Below, one piece after another: positions 1 to 27,610 of a stretch of DNA of 64,000 bases. Source of the stretch: Rhea pennata (taxonomy: Eukaryota; Chordata; Aves; Rheiformes; Rheidae). The notes under the pieces were generated by a model. The model had not been told where the DNA came from and searched no databases. It worked only from the letters and a program-made list of their open reading frames with translations. Position numbers and translations under genes: made by a program. Each line of letters starts with the position of its first letter. Within the stretch, counting starts at the first letter, position 1. Location of the stretch: positions 744,001-808,000 of the forward strand of contig NC_084665.1 of NCBI RefSeq assembly GCF_028389875.1, given 5' to 3'.

Positions 1-14439
<14,439 letters not shown>

Positions 14440-14622
14440 GTCGCTCAGACGCCACCGGCCGCCCGCCCGCCGCCCCGCCTCATATAGCCCGGGGCGGAGC
14501 CGCCGCCGCCGCCTCACGCCGCCGCCGGCACACCCCCTCCGTCCCGGCAGCCCCCGCGCCCAGCCCCGCTCCCCCCGAGGCAGGGCGCTCGTCTCCGCGG
14601 AGGCCGGCCCCGCGAGGAAGCA

Positions 14623-14670
14623 GCCATCTTGGGTGAGGGTGCGGCGCGACTTGCCCTCATCCAAGATGGC
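14623..14670. promoter_or_regulatory. Inverted YY1-type sites
   Basis: Arm 14623-14639 (GCCATCTTGGGTGAGGG) is repeated inverted at 14654-14670 with one mismatch, around a 14-bp spacer. Each arm contains the YY1 core AAGATGGC, one facing each gene. YY1 commonly binds just downstream of starts in CpG promoters. Confidence 0.75.
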
Positions 14671-14852
14671 GGCGAGTTCTTATTTTTATTTTTTCCCTTG
14701 CTTCCTTCTCGTTGGAGACTTGCGTTGCTCTCGACGCTGTTGCCTCTGAAGACTTTCGAGGAACGATTTTTGTAAATCAAAGGAAGAACGCGCTTCCCCC
14801 TCAGTCCCACACGCGGAGCGGGGGGAGGTGACAGCGCGGGGCGGAGCGCGGT

Positions 14853-14871
14853 GCATTGTGGGCATTGTAGT
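14853..14871 (-). promoter_or_regulatory. ZNF143 (SBS) type site, minus strand
   Basis: The minus strand reads ACTACAATGCCCACAATGC, close to the classical ZNF143 consensus ACTACAATTCCCA followed by an ATGC end. This motif is typical of housekeeping and bidirectional promoters. Confidence 0.72.
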
Positions 14872-14921
14872 CCTCGCCCGGAGCGGGGGCGGGACAGGGG
14901 CGCCGAGGTCGGCGGCGCCGA

Positions 14922-14940
14922 ACTACAAATCCCGAGAGGC
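14922..14940 (+). promoter_or_regulatory. ZNF143-type half site, plus strand
   Basis: ACTACAAATCCCGAGAGGC keeps the ACTACAANTCCC core but not the 3' part. It lies 50 bp from the better site and on the opposite strand. Confidence 0.55.
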
Positions 14941-15200
14941 CGTGGGGGGTTGGGGGAGGGGTGGGAGCCGTTAGGAGGCGGCCGGTGTGCGCGTGCGCGT
15001 GCGCCCTGGTGGCCGCGGCGGTGGCGGGAAGCGCGGCCGGTACGGCGCTGAGGAGACGGTCGTCTTTCGTACGCTGGCCGGGGCCGGGGCCCGAGGGATC
15101 AGCTCAGCGGGGAGGCAGGACGCGGCGGGCTTGGGCGTCGGTAGCTCTGTGCTGCGAGGCGAAGGGGGCTGCGCTGCCCTGGCCAGGCCTGCGTTAGATG

Positions 15201-18200
15201 AGGGAGGGCAGCAGTTGGCTCCGTTTTTATAAGTCTCGATTTCACTCGTTGCTCTTAAGCTTTCCGAAACGGGGAGATGTGTTTTCAACGCGCCTCCATT
15301 CAGTGGTTTAGCTTACGAACTGCGAGGAAGAGTGGTTGGGGCAGGGAACAGCAAATGTTTGAAATCCTTCTGCTGACATCGCTGTCATTAAACTATAAAT
15401 TAAACTATAACCAGAAAAAAAAAAAAAAAAAAAAAAACAGCTAGGAAGGTAGCTGGCTGTTGCATCTCAACGTCAAGTAGTAATACTTCTTTTTCCCAAA
15501 GGAAAAGCCTGTGATGTTAACTTAAAATGATATCTTCATCAACAGATTTGCTCCCCTCAAAAGAGGGATACAGGGGAACAGGTCTGTAACTATGTTAAGT
15601 AGCATTCTTCCGTATTACACTCCTTGTGTTTGCTACTTGTAGGTGACTACGACAAAAAAAGCTGTATCGATTATTGTCTGAAACCATAGCTAGAGAAGTA
15701 TTTTTACATCTGTGAATGCTTACTTACGTAATACTTTTCATTCCTCTCACTTGAGCCACTCGTTCCTCTCCCAGAACAACTCTTTTCAGTTGTGTTAGCA
15801 CCATAGTTGTCAGAGCAGCAGAGTCAACTAGCTTGGGGAAGTTAAGAGAAGTCCTTCTTTTTTTTTTCTTTTTTTTAAGGTTATTTTTATTTTGGATCAG
15901 TTCTCAGGTCTGGTTCATTCTGCAGTACTTGAAACAATTTCACCAGTGTTGGAATAGAAGCATTGTGAAGAGGAAAGGCAACACATCCACTGAAAGAAGC
16001 ATCCATTGAATTTGTTCTGTACATATGACAGTAGATCCAGACACACCCCCCCCGTATCTTTCTTGTAAATGTAAGTAGCTCTTTGTATAAAAATATCGCT
16101 CTAATTAACTAAATAACATATATGATTTTTCATTCTATTGTATACAAATGATCTTTATTTCTTAGTAGTCCTAGAATGTTTTTCCAGCTGTAGAACAGCA
16201 CAGCAGCTGACAAATTTTCCCTTTCCCTGCACTTCTGTTTGTAGTGTGTGCAAAGATTTCTGCAGATACTATTCCAGAACAAAACAGGCTGTAGATTTAA
16301 ATTTTCTGTTAGATATTACTGAGGCAGTGTTTCGGTAATGTAGTAAATCAGCTCCAGGGCTCATAATACTGTGCATTTTTGTAGACACGTGATCTGGTAT
16401 AGCTTGCCCCTCCAAATATACTGAGGGACAGCTTACTACAAGTAAGCTTTGTATGCTGGATTAGCACTCCTGCAGCTGACAGACAAAATTCCACTATAAA
16501 CTTTTGTGCTCTGGCTAAGTCAACAAATACACAGTCATTAACCCAGGCTTAGTTCTCATTAACATACTTCAATAAGCATATTAATTGTCATCAAACAATA
16601 GCCTGAGAAACTACAAGCTCAGATAGTACTAGATTGGAATAAGAGGGTTTTTCTCCCTCCTTGTTTTAGTTTTAACCACTTCCTCAGTAACTCTGTTTAG
16701 AGGTACACCCCAAGAGAGTAGAGATTAATTTTCCTGCCCTATTTTCTATTATTAAAAAAAATACTATGAAACATTTTGCTTATAGTATAGAGTTCTGATC
16801 TTTACATATGCCTTTGCTGCCCTTACCATTTCTCCTGCAGCAAACTGAAAACTGTGCTAAAACTATTCATTATTTCTTTTTCAGTAAGTGTCAGGTTCTG
16901 ACAGGTAACCAACCCCATACCAAGACTGAAAATCTGTTTAAAAACGTGATCATCTTCTGGTAAGAGTGAATTGCTGTAAAGCTTGGCATAGCAGTTTTGC
17001 AGAACTGAGCTGCTTTATGATAATCAAATAACACCATGCAAGCTGCTTCTTAAAAATATATTTATTAGAACAATTGGCAATAGGAATTAGGGCATATAAA
17101 ATTCACTGGCTGGAAACCTACGGCGCACTGAAACAGTTTAAACAGTTGTATACTGAATTAAAAAGTACCTCCTTTTGCTGTCAGAAATTGTTATAAATTT
17201 CTAGCAAACTACAGAAATAACTTCATGCCATCAGATAAAAAATTAGAAGTAATATAAATCTAGGTTTGTTTCACCTAAATTTGTAAAATTGTCTCAAACG
17301 TCCATGAAGTAAAACCAGACAGGACTTAATTTACAGAACATAGACAACCCAGTTTATTACAGTTGTGTAAGCTGTCCAAAACTGATTGTTCTATTTTTGG
17401 CGAAACTTGCATACTATAATGGTAATAAAATGGTTGGAATGGACTGGTTTGTCTTTTTGTAATTCCCTTGACTGCACTCCATGTGTGTGTAGGTAGGGAG
17501 TAAAATATTCCTGTCAAAACCAGGAATCTGAATGTCAGGATGCTCAGAGCAAGAATCATGTCCATTCTCACTATTGAACACTGGAAAATTAGAAAACAGG
17601 TGCAACTGCAAATAGCACAGTCCTACTAGAAAAGAAAAGCGGATTGAGATTTGCTTATGGTTAGAAAGGGGAAGTGACACACTGAAAGTATCTTAAGTGG
17701 AAAGGTTTTCCTTTTAAGGTAACTTACAGAACTGTAACTTGCAGAAAATCAGTAGCAGGATTAAACAGGCTACTTTTATTATTTACTCTGTTTCTGTCTT
17801 TTGGACCATGATGTAGTTTTAAAATCACTAACAATTTGGATTGATATGAATTGTAGTTACAAGAAATCTTTAATGAATGAGACCATCATACAACAATACA
17901 GCAAATCTGACTTTAGAGCTCCTAGTACTGGATCAGAAATGCTAGTCCAGTACCACAGCTATGTGATGCAAAGTTCTGCTCCAATATAATTGCATTTTCC
18001 TGGTTTGGGTTTATTTGCTTTTGATAGGTTAATTTTGTATCAGATTACATGCCATCTGTTTCGACCTTTTATATTTTATATTAGCTTTTTGGTAGATGAG
18101 TTATTTTTCCTCCTAAACCATGCAAAGTCAGCATGAAAATGTAAAGCCAGTAGAGAAAAATGCAGGGTGTCTGCCTACTCCTGACAAAACTTCTACAGCT

Positions 18201-19601
18201 GGAGGATTCTGACCTTCACAGATGAAGAAACAGTGTTTCTGGAATCAGAGTCCAAGGTCTCACCCTTTTGTTACAGGATTGCTTGATCTAATCAACGGTA
18301 GCTGATACAGGTCTGTTTTAGCAAACCATTCTGTTTGTCAGATGCCACAACCTCCACAGAGCCTTACTGATGTCACTGAGGCTCTGCATGAGTGCAGGAT
18401 CTGTCCTCCCAGAGTAACTCTGTATCAGTGCCTTCACTTTTTTTTTTTCTTTGGCATCTGTTGTTTGGGCAGTGTATGAATTGCTCTGTAAGTAGCATGG
18501 GAAAAGCAAAATGTAATTTTAAAGTTTTTAAGAACAAAAACTGATGTTAGTTGGCAGTATGTGTCGCCTTTTTTGTGTTGGTATGTTTTATATGCAGAAG
18601 ATGGAATGGAACTTTGCAATACTGAGATAATTTTCAAAAGGAGAATAGGGCCTCAATTCTGCAAGTATTTGATGTTCATTTAAATGCCACTATTCAAATG
18701 TTTATCTCTAACCCATATTCTTAGCATTTTCTGAGGCTTACAAATGCAATTACAATACGTTTTTGAAAGTTATGCTATGAACAATAAATCTGGTATATTG
18801 TACTGGTTTTATTTTTAAATTTGCAAAATGTCTTAGAAGGAGAGAACTCCTGTTTTTGAAGCTCAGTTTGGAAAAATACTTTCATATTTATTTTACTCTG
18901 ATCTTCAAAAGAATTATTTGAGTCTGAAGATACTTGCTATTGATGTGGTATCTCTTTGGTTTTCCTGAGTCTCAGGTCTTGCAATTGCAGCATGTGCATA
19001 GTGCTACTCTTTGCTTTCTCCTAGGTATAAGAGAGAGAAACATGTTTTTATTCTCCCAAAACTACTTTTTTCCCACCATCCCCTCAAGTTCAGCATCCAC
19101 TATAAACTTGCTCTTGTTTTTAATACCTCAGAACAATGAACTTGATTCTGTCTCTTCTGCATGACCTTTTTCCCCCCCTGCCACTTTTGAGGGAAGTTGT
19201 TTATTACAAATGAGTTTGTTGTGTCTCCTTTCATGAGCATCTTCTACTTGCTACTCTTACTAGCTTTTACTACTTGCAACATCTTTTATGTTTTTGCCCT
19301 GTCTCAGTTTTTGGCAGCTATCGCTAGTTCTTTTCAGGATCCTTTCTGCTTTTCATTGTTTATTGGTACTTTCTGTAAATGTATTATTTATCTAAAGAAA
19401 TTTTGGTGGCACAATGTGTATGAAGGCACTTATGACCATAGCAGTTCTTTATTTGGCAAAGGGCAATAATAGATTGATAATAGAGTTTAAAGACTCTGGA
19501 AATCACAAGTTTCTTTTCCACAGGAGGAAGTTATGGTAACCTACCGAATGTTCCTAACAGAAGAAAGAAAACTATAAATACTCACAAATGCTTCTTTTCA
19601 G
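15201..19601 (+). other. MGME1 5' intron region
   Basis: AT-rich stretch of 4.4 kb between the promoter island and the first coding exon, presumably MGME1 intron 1. It contains an A23 tract at 15415-15437 and T-rich runs near 15860. No coding exon is supported, and its short open frames look random. Confidence 0.65.
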
Positions 19602-19602
19602 A

Positions 19603-20128
19603 ATGAAATTCCTACAGCTACTGTCCAGGAAATGTGGCGGACTGGAAATGCTTTTTCAAGTACATTTTTGCCAAAAGCAAGTCCCATATATGTGCCTGGC
19701 TACTTCCACTTGCCATTATAGTAAGAAGAAAAAAGTGAATGGTTACGAACAAGTTGATCAAGAAAAATACAGAAATTTGGTCTGCTCTGTGACATCTTAC
19801 AAAACCAGTGCCCAAACACCAGAGACATTGTTTGAAGAAGATAATTTATTATATGGGCCAGCAGATAAACATAGATCTCGAGTTAAAACTGTTGAAACAA
19901 AAACTCCAAAGAACTGGGTTCCTCTCATAAACTCCAACAAGAGAGCTCCACTTCTAGACAGTGGCTCAAACCTTCCCCTGAAAATCAGCTTACAAAAAAG
20001 CAAAATACCCAGTGTTACTAGTATTCTTCAACAGACTATTCCTCCACAGCAAGCCTTTTACCTGGAAAGATGGAAACAGAAAATGATACTGAAACTTGGG
20101 AAAGATGGTTTTGAAGAGTACACTAAAA
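19603..20128 (+). CDS. MGME1: MGME1 first coding exon
   Basis: Codons 1-175 plus one base. It holds the mitochondrial presequence and the N-terminal domain. The exon itself begins at 19602, one base before ATG, after TTCTTTTCAG; the donor is AAAA|GTAAGT. Confidence 0.95.
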
Positions 20129-23100
20129 GTAAGTCTAACCACAGTGTAATTACAAAGTACAATCACTAGTCTGGATAGTTGTCTGGGATATACTAGCATA
20201 GCTGGTGGATCTGGCTCTAGAAGTCAAAGCGTTTTCCATTCAGCTGTTTCCATTTCAAGGTGCAAGAGCACATTAGAAGGGCACCTGTTATTATTGAATC
20301 TATTCATTGTTCTAGGACCCCAAAATTAATTTAGAATTAAGTGGGGAAATTAGAATTAGACTGTAGACATTCTTTGTCATGTCCTAGATGTGTGTCTTAT
20401 TACTTCTCTGTTTACTAGAATCAGTAGCGAATAGATATTTCCAGCTGATTTGATTGAGCCTGTTTGCAGATGCAATTTTATATTCTGAAATTACATCCTC
20501 CTGTGTGTTTAGAAAACTGTATGCCGTGCTTTATATGCTGAAGCACTTAAGTAACTGTGTTTATACTAAAGTATGTAAATGTTTTCTATAAAATTCTGTG
20601 CATTTAGATGTTTTTTATTTTATAAAATCTACAAAGCTGACTTCCCCAGGCTGTCAGAGTGAAGACGCTATGGTGCTAAGTGGTTGTCTTTGGGGAACAG
20701 TGAGTTGCTTCTTTTAGCAAGATTGATAAATACCTCAGCACTCCTTACTTAAACAATTATGGTTTTGAAAACTGTATATGCTTTGTTTATGCTCTTTTTG
20801 AGTTTCTAAGCACTCCAGTGAATAAGCTTCATAGGAAAGACTGACATTAAAAAAAAAAAAAACTTACATAGCTATTTAAAATTAGCTGTCTCTGAATCAT
20901 TTCTCCATTAAACCCTTACTCCTAAGAATTATGTCCATCAAGTGAGGGAAGACGTTTGTTCAGTTCAGGTGAACCAATGCAGTAGGACTAGCATATGCAG
21001 CAAACAGCTCATAAGCAGCCTGAAATAATGATTTTAATTCACAGAGATTGGCAAATGCCTTTGAATAAACAGGAAATGAAAGAGCATATTTTGTTCCTGT
21101 ATAATTACAAGATTTAAAAAAAAAATAATGTAAGAGATACCAGTTTCACTGCTGGCACTTTTTTCTATCTTGTTCCTCTCTCCTCCTTCCATTCTGAAGT
21201 TTTCAATACAAAAAGTAGGGTTGTTTTAAGAGCTGTGCTCTGTTACATTTAGTACACATGTCCATCAGGTATTATTCATACTGTCTGAAATGTGGGTTTT
21301 CTTGTCATCTCTCTTAGATCTTTTCCTCCAAGGAAAGCTCTTTCATGCAACTTTGGAATCTATATTTTTGTCTGAAGAGATGCCAGCTAAGGGGCAAGGA
21401 GAAGACACTGCACTTTCTGGCTATTTATCAAGTGTACAACATGTCTTGAAAGATATCAGTGAAGTAAAAGCTCTGGAAAGTGCAGTTCAGCATGAGACTC
21501 TTCAATATCTGGGCCTGGTAGACTGTGTGGCTAAGTATCGGTGAGATGCTGATTCTCTTAGAAACCCCCAAAAGTCAACATTGTTTGCCACTCTATGGTT
21601 TATGGTAGGCTGTGTTCCAAGCTGAAGCAGGTGTGTTGGTGAGCTCTGGGGGGAAGGCTGTGAAGATCACCAAGAGAGGCGAAATGGATGAGCTCAGAGG
21701 TGAACCTGGTATCAGAAGGGCTGCTCTTCCTTGTGGAGGATTCCCTGCTGGAGCAGGGCATGAGCAGGGAAGGGGCTAAATGAGGCTCTGCAGTTGCTAA
21801 GTACTTCAACTAGTATTAGTAAGTCTTGGTTTCTGAGATCTAAACTACCAGTGCAGAAGAGATTAGACTGGGTATGATAATGAACAAAATGGCATTGGGA
21901 TAAAGCAGGGTGAGTGTACAATGCCTTTCTTTGGTGCCATATCTGATTTCTTACCGTGACTAAACTTAAGCTAAAACATTGTCCTCTCTTGTTGTGTTAC
22001 ACAGAGGCCAGTTATGTGTGATTGACTGGAAGACTTCAGAGAAATTAAAGCCATCTCTGCAGAACACTTTTGACAACCCATTACAGGTTGCAGCATATAT
22101 TGGAGCCATAAATCATGATGTTAACTATGACTTCCAGGTAAGCAGGCCTGTTACCTGCCAAAACAAGCAGCAGCAGCACCTCTGTTATTTTCATTTCTCC
22201 CCACTTACTGACTTCAGACATGTGCTATCCATCACACAACTATTGGTAGGCTTCGTACACATGTACAAAGCAGCGCAGCCCTAGTTCAGGTTAAGCTGCC
22301 CTAGAACTGCATTCTAAAATAACTCCACTACTTTGCTAATCCTGTTGCCTTTGCTTGTCAGTAGTATATTGCCATTGGTTTTAAGAAAATTCCTGGGAAC
22401 TGTAGGTGCTCAGTGTCTTGGGAAGTCTGATGAATTTACAGTGAGGACGCAGCCTGTGGCAACCCCTTTGCTTTGTCCTACATGTTTTGAGTTGTATCAG
22501 GAGAAGGAAAGAGGAAGAGGGAAAATGAAGCAGAAAAGCATGTAGATACAGAAAGGGAAAAGGAATACATTCCTCACTTCTTGTGTTGCTCTGTCCCCCT
22601 AGCAAGGGAAGGACTAAATGATTAACTTCCTCAGAGTGTTAGGAAACTGTACAGGGCTTCCTCAGGGGAAAAGGATGAGCTGTCAATCAATTACTTAATC
22701 ACTAAACAGTGGAACAGTGTTTTAAAAGACTCAAAAGGCAGGACTCCTACTGGACTCGAGGGACTGTTATTTCAGTGCAAATCCAGGAAGGGGGAATTTT
22801 AAATCAGGAGGGAGAAGGGCAGTTCATAGATTCTACAAAGGACTTTCTAGAATAAGAAAGAGATTAGAACATGGGACACTTAACAGGCATGATCCTTATG
22901 CAGTGGAATGTGCAGGGTTCTGCTCATGACCTTCTGTCCCTCACTGCTTCTCCCTTGGTGGTTGTTTGGGAGTTGAATTAATAAGGCCGTTTGTTGAGTA
23001 TTAAAGATGTCATAACATACATAACGCTGGAATCACATCAATCTGATTGTATCATCCCAAGCAAAACCTCTTCAGTTGGTGGCAATTTTACCTACACTTG

Positions 23101-23497
23101 GAAGATGTAAACAGACCCTACAATTCAGAGTTTGAATCCTACAATTTCCGTGAAGGTTGATGAGACCTTTGGACTCTCAGCATTTGAGTATTAGTCTCTA
23201 AGTATTTTATTGTGAATTATTGCTCTTTTTTGTTTCCCAATTTCTTGTTTAAGATACTAGATATTAAACTGAAGTTTTGCATTGAAGTTTAGTCTGTAGA
23301 AGCATTAACTAAAGTTGCATATTAATGGTGAATTTCTGACAGTATCTTGTTTTTCACTGTAGGTTAGTTGTGGACTCATTGTGGTTGCATATAAGAATGG
23401 CTCCCCTGCACATCCACATTTCATGGATCCAGATCTGTGCTCTCAGTACTGGAATAAATGGCTTCTTCGCCTTGAGGAGTACATGGAAAGAAGCTGA
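19603..23497 (+). CDS. MGME1: Mitochondrial genome maintenance exonuclease 1
   Basis: MGME1 is a single-strand DNA exonuclease of the PD-(D/E)XK/RecB-like group. It trims flaps and ends during mitochondrial DNA replication and helps degrade linear mtDNA. Exons 19603-20128, 21318-21540, 22005-22137 and 23363-23497 join in frame to 338 aa plus TGA, close to the human 344. The basic start [10 protein letters not shown] fits a mitochondrial presequence. Family blocks include [26 protein letters not shown] and FLERWKQ-like [12 protein letters not shown]. Catalytic residues D244, D257 and K259 (LVDCVAKY and VIDWKTSEK) match human D238, D251 and K253. I chose ATG 19603 because the in-frame ATG at 19588 lies inside the pyrimidine tract of the acceptor that ends at 19601. 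The N-terminal third is the least conserved part. Confidence 0.97.
20129..21317 (+). other. MGME1 intron between coding exons 1 and 2
   Basis: AT-rich intron of 1.2 kb with nothing recognisable beyond short A runs. Confidence 0.8.
21318..21540 (+). CDS. MGME1: MGME1 coding exon with first catalytic Asp
   Basis: Completes codon 176 and runs into codon 250. Contains [17 protein letters not shown], including the catalytic D244. Acceptor CTCTTAG, donor GTGAGA. Confidence 0.96.
21541..22004 (+). other. MGME1 intron between coding exons 2 and 3
   Basis: Intron of 464 bp. No feature seen. Confidence 0.8.
22005..22137 (+). CDS. MGME1: MGME1 coding exon with DxK motif
   Basis: Codons 250-294. Contains [11 protein letters not shown], carrying D257 and K259 of the nuclease, and [17 protein letters not shown]. 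Acceptor TTACACAG, donor GTAAGC. Confidence 0.97.
22138..23362 (+). other. MGME1 intron between coding exons 3 and 4
   Basis: Intron of 1.2 kb. No repeats or coding exons recognised. Confidence 0.8.
23363..23497 (+). CDS. MGME1: MGME1 last coding exon
   Basis: Codons 295-338 and [23 protein letters not shown] and WLLRLEEY are family-typical. The C-terminal tail after LEEY is shorter than in human. Confidence 0.96.
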   Translation, partial: VSCGLIVVAYKNGSPAHPHFMDPDLCSQYWNKWLLRLEEYMERS

Positions 23498-23826
23498 TCC
23501 AAACTAAGCTATACAGAGGCGAGCGGTCTGAGTACAGACCTGAAGCGCTTTGTTCTAATCTTATCTTCTATTTTTTTTAATATATATATATTTTTTTTCT
23601 TTTCTTTTTTTTTTTTTTTTTGAACAACCTGGGCTAATTTCTTTGTCAGTTCTTTTCTCCTTAAAAAAAAGAAAAAAGAAAAAGAAACAGAATATTTATT
23701 TGCTTTTTTTGTAGGTGACTTAGTTGGATCTGGCAGGACAATGCAGACTTAATTGATCCCTATTTTTCCACAAATGCAGTTTATACCATCAATAGGAAAG
23801 TTTCTATAATCTGAAAGATAGATTTA

Positions 23827-23832
23827 AATAAA
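23827..23832 (+). terminator. MGME1 poly(A) signal
   Basis: Canonical AATAAA 330 nt after the MGME1 stop, following a T-rich 3' UTR with a (TA)n and T17 stretch near 23580-23621. A second AATAAA at 23972-23977 is an alternative. Confidence 0.7.
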
Positions 23833-26800
23833 ACTGTTTAGTAAAAATCATCCTACTCTTGTCATTTCTGAGAAAAAAAAGCTATTACAGAACTGAGACT
23901 CTGGAAGTGAAATTGATGGTGAACTAAAGCAAAGGGACATTTGTGGTGTCTGAGCTGAGAGAAATGCAAACAATAAATGAACATAGTAGACTGGATTTGC
24001 TGGTTGACTGGTTGGCTATTAAGCTAGTCTTGCTAACCTCAGAGGTACCCATTAACAGATTTTTACTATTTGTGGTTTTCTTGTAGCAACAACTGGAAAA
24101 ACTATGCTAAGAATTATAACCAAAGCTCTCATAAGTAATTACTGAAAATACTAAGGCAGATTGTCCGTTTTAACAAAAGTGGCTCAGCGGGAAAGGAACA
24201 GAATTGTAGCTGATAACACTTAGAAATTTCGCTTCTGTTGTGAAAGGTAAGAGATTTCTATGCTTGCAGTGGCTCCTCCTGCAGGCTGCTGCTCTTAACA
24301 GCCTGCAATAACCCACACAGAAGAAATGCGAGTGTAAAAGGGCCTTTGTACCTTAGGCTGTGAGTTTGCAATAGGCTCTGGGCAGGCCAATTCTGTGACT
24401 GTCTTGAGCGCTCCCAGCTTTGCTGTGGTCTGTGTAGACAAGAAGCCTACCCAAGTGGAACTACCTTCAGTGTCAGGTTATAGCATTTGCCAATGCCAGG
24501 AAGTTTCTTTAAAGTAGCAGGTTTGTGATTTTGAAGCTGGGCCTTCTTAGGAGTGAAGAGCTGCCGATAATTTTTTCAGAGTAGTAAGCTTATGAACCTC
24601 CTAAAACAGAAGAGTTGCTTTTGAAACTTATTTCATAAAATAAGTCTGTAGACACAAAATACACTTTGGTGTCAGGTGGTATTGTTTTGTGTGATGTATC
24701 TGTAGGAAAGGTTGTTTTTTTTCCCCCTCTTTGTTTTCTCTGAATTATACATGCGCACATTCATAATACCTCTAAGGATTATGTGTAAAAATACAATTAA
24801 CCCATAGCTTCAAGAAGATCAATTAGAATGATGTCTAAAAAAAACAATGGGCGGGCTTGCTGCTGAAGAGACTCAGACCTTTGTAGTGTTTAATCTTCAG
24901 CTCTTCTAGGGCACTAACTGCAGAAATCTGTGCAGTAAAACTGTTAGTTATAGCAGTACTTAAATTCTGCTCTGGTGACAGTGTGATTACTCTTTGCTTA
25001 ATTAGGTAAGACTTTCAACTAAAAAGATTTACACAGAGATTAAGCAACTAGGTTCAGAGATGACTAACCAGAATGGGGCTGTGTGAGCGCTCAGGAGTTC
25101 TACCTGAGTTCTACCTCCTCTATCTGAGGAGTTTTGCAGGTAGGTCCCCACTACACTGAATTTTAGTAAGTGCCTTGTTCAACATCACTGAACATTGTCA
25201 GTGTTCTGCAAAAGGTCACTCTGTAGAGATAAAGAAGGCAGGCAGAAGCAAGAGATGAGATGACCTGGGCAGAAGCAGGAGGTGACAAAATGTGCTGAAT
25301 CTCCCCTGTGTTGATTGGGACTGGATAAACCGTAAGAGTATGAAACAGTTGGCCAACAGTTGGGTGAACTGCCTTGTTCATCAGCGTGTCCTACAGATGC
25401 AGGAGTTCCTGCAGCCATGTAGCATTTCAGCCTAGTTCTCCCTCCTGGTAAACAAGGACAAATCTGGAGCCTGGGTTGTGCAGGCACCTGCTTGCTTCAC
25501 CTCTGTTCATGGGTTTAACAAAAGCCGCCTCTCTGAGAAGACGACTCTCACAAGCCATTCCAGTCTGTGAACCTCTAAGTCTTAAGACCATCCAAAGAGC
25601 CTTTGGATACAGTATCAGGTACTTCTGTCTGATACTTCTGAAAATCTAGCTGCCTCCTCGTGTGAGCTGTTTGGACCATCTTGATCTGCCTGTAGTTCCT
25701 TCAGTGGAGACATGCTTTTGCAGTGACGGTGGACTCAAAATCATTATATGCTACAGGCGGCAAAAAAAAAATTACACAGATGTGTCTCTAGTTAGACAGG
25801 TGAGGAGGGTTTCTGCTTCAGTGCCACTGCTGCAGTTCAAGGGCTGAGAGTCCAGAAGTGTTAAGAGTGTGAATCCTTCGCAGTTGGGTGCGCTCCAATC
25901 ACTTTGCTCAGCCAGACTCTGTTCCAGAGTCCTCGTCCCAGCTGGGTGCTGAACTCAACCACCAGTGTCACACCTGAGACCTTACTGAGCAGGTTTTAGG
26001 GGATTCTCTCCACTACAATTGGCTGAACCCAAAGTTAATGCTTGTCCTTAGCCAGAGAAATTTGTCAATGTATTTGCAAGCACGCAGGCTTCACCTGGCA
26101 TGCGCAAACTTCCACTTACAATGTTCAGTTATGACAGCACGATCTCAGAAGACCTGAGGACTAGTGCATAAGCTAGAGTTGGTTTTACAAAGTAAACGCC
26201 TTCTAATTTACGTCGGACACTTCCCCCCCACCCCAACATGGACTTTTCATTTATTAAAGTATTCTGCAAACTCTCCTGTTACACAGGATGACAAGTTTAG
26301 TCTTTACACAGTAGCATCACTTTATTATCAATGTTTTCAAGGTCCCAAGCATCCACAGGTCTGTTGAATAAAATAGTAGTATCACTAGAAATGCTTAAAA
26401 CCCCCTAAAAGCAATTCCCCACAAGAACCCAAGCAGAGGTCTGTGTAACAGAGGCAAATTGAGAAGCTTTTTGATTCTTACAAAGCCATCCAAAATCTAT
26501 CATTCTAACGATGATGAAGGTAGTGGCCACGACTCTGCATTTCAGGTTGAGTTACTTTTCAGGTTTTGTTTTAACGTATACAGAACTCGGCACATCTTCC
26601 CCATACAGCTTTATTTTGAGCACAACATGTGTTTGGGGAAATTTATAAGTAAATCCATTCATTATTATGTATTTAAGTAAATTAGGAACCTGCCTACCAG
26701 CTGTATCTGTTAAGATTAAAAAAGACAGTTAAACAATACATGCTTGGACCAGCATAACTTGTGCTTGCTGAGGACGTTACCACCCCACCCTGTCCGTCCT

Positions 26801-27604
26801 GGCAGAGCCAAGCGCCCAGTCAGGGCTGCAGCAGCTCAGCAGCATCTAGAGCATCCTCAAGCGTGTCAGGAGGTCTCGGCAATGGCAGTTAGGGACACCC
26901 CTCTCTCCGTTTCTTTAATCACTAAATCTTGTTCTCCCAGGTCAACGGGAGCTGGAGCAGGGATGCAGGGGAGTCCTAGGAGCACAGAGACAAAGTCCCA
27001 CTCCCTCATCGTCGTCCCACTCCCTTGGCCTTGCGGCATCGTTCGCACCGAAAGCTGCCCCAGCAGAGAGGGGCTGGAAATTAGAGGTCAGATCCACGCG
27101 CGCGGTTTCGCACCGATCCCGCGAGGCAGAGGCAGCCGAAGGCTCACTCCTAACTGCTTTGCGCTGCTTTGTCGTGTTCGGGAACAGGCACTTGATAGTT
27201 CATTAAGAAAAAAAAAAAATCTCAAAATACACACACACAGACACATGCACACACACACAGACGCACTATAAAATACACATAAAATTGCATGTCGTCATGA
27301 CAGATAATACATATCTTCAAGTCATTAAAGTGTTTTCTTTGGCTTTCTGGCTTGATATTGATGAAGATTAAAGGGATGTGGTAGTAATCCCCAAAGTAAG
27401 CATGACAAGTCCAGGAGAGTCAGAGCTGAGGTCACATTTAAATCTAAACATGACAAAATAAGTTCACAGTTTAAAGTACCTAAAACATGACCAAAACTCT
27501 GCCCTGGACTAATGTCACTACTTGGAAGAGAGAAAAATTCTGCATCCTTAAAAAAATAAAATCTGTTTCAGCTCACCTTTGATCCCAGCTCCATAAATCA
27601 TTAG

Positions 27605-27610
27605 TTTATT
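27605..27610 (-). terminator. Likely OVOL2 poly(A) signal
   Basis: AATAAA on the minus strand, the nearest canonical hexamer downstream of the OVOL2 stop. The more distal ones at 26.2-26.6 kb are possible alternatives. Confidence 0.5.

Noticed and set aside
19588-19602. In-frame ATG upstream of the MGME1 start
   Set aside because: It lies within the pyrimidine tract of the acceptor ending at 19601, so it is intronic in the spliced mRNA.
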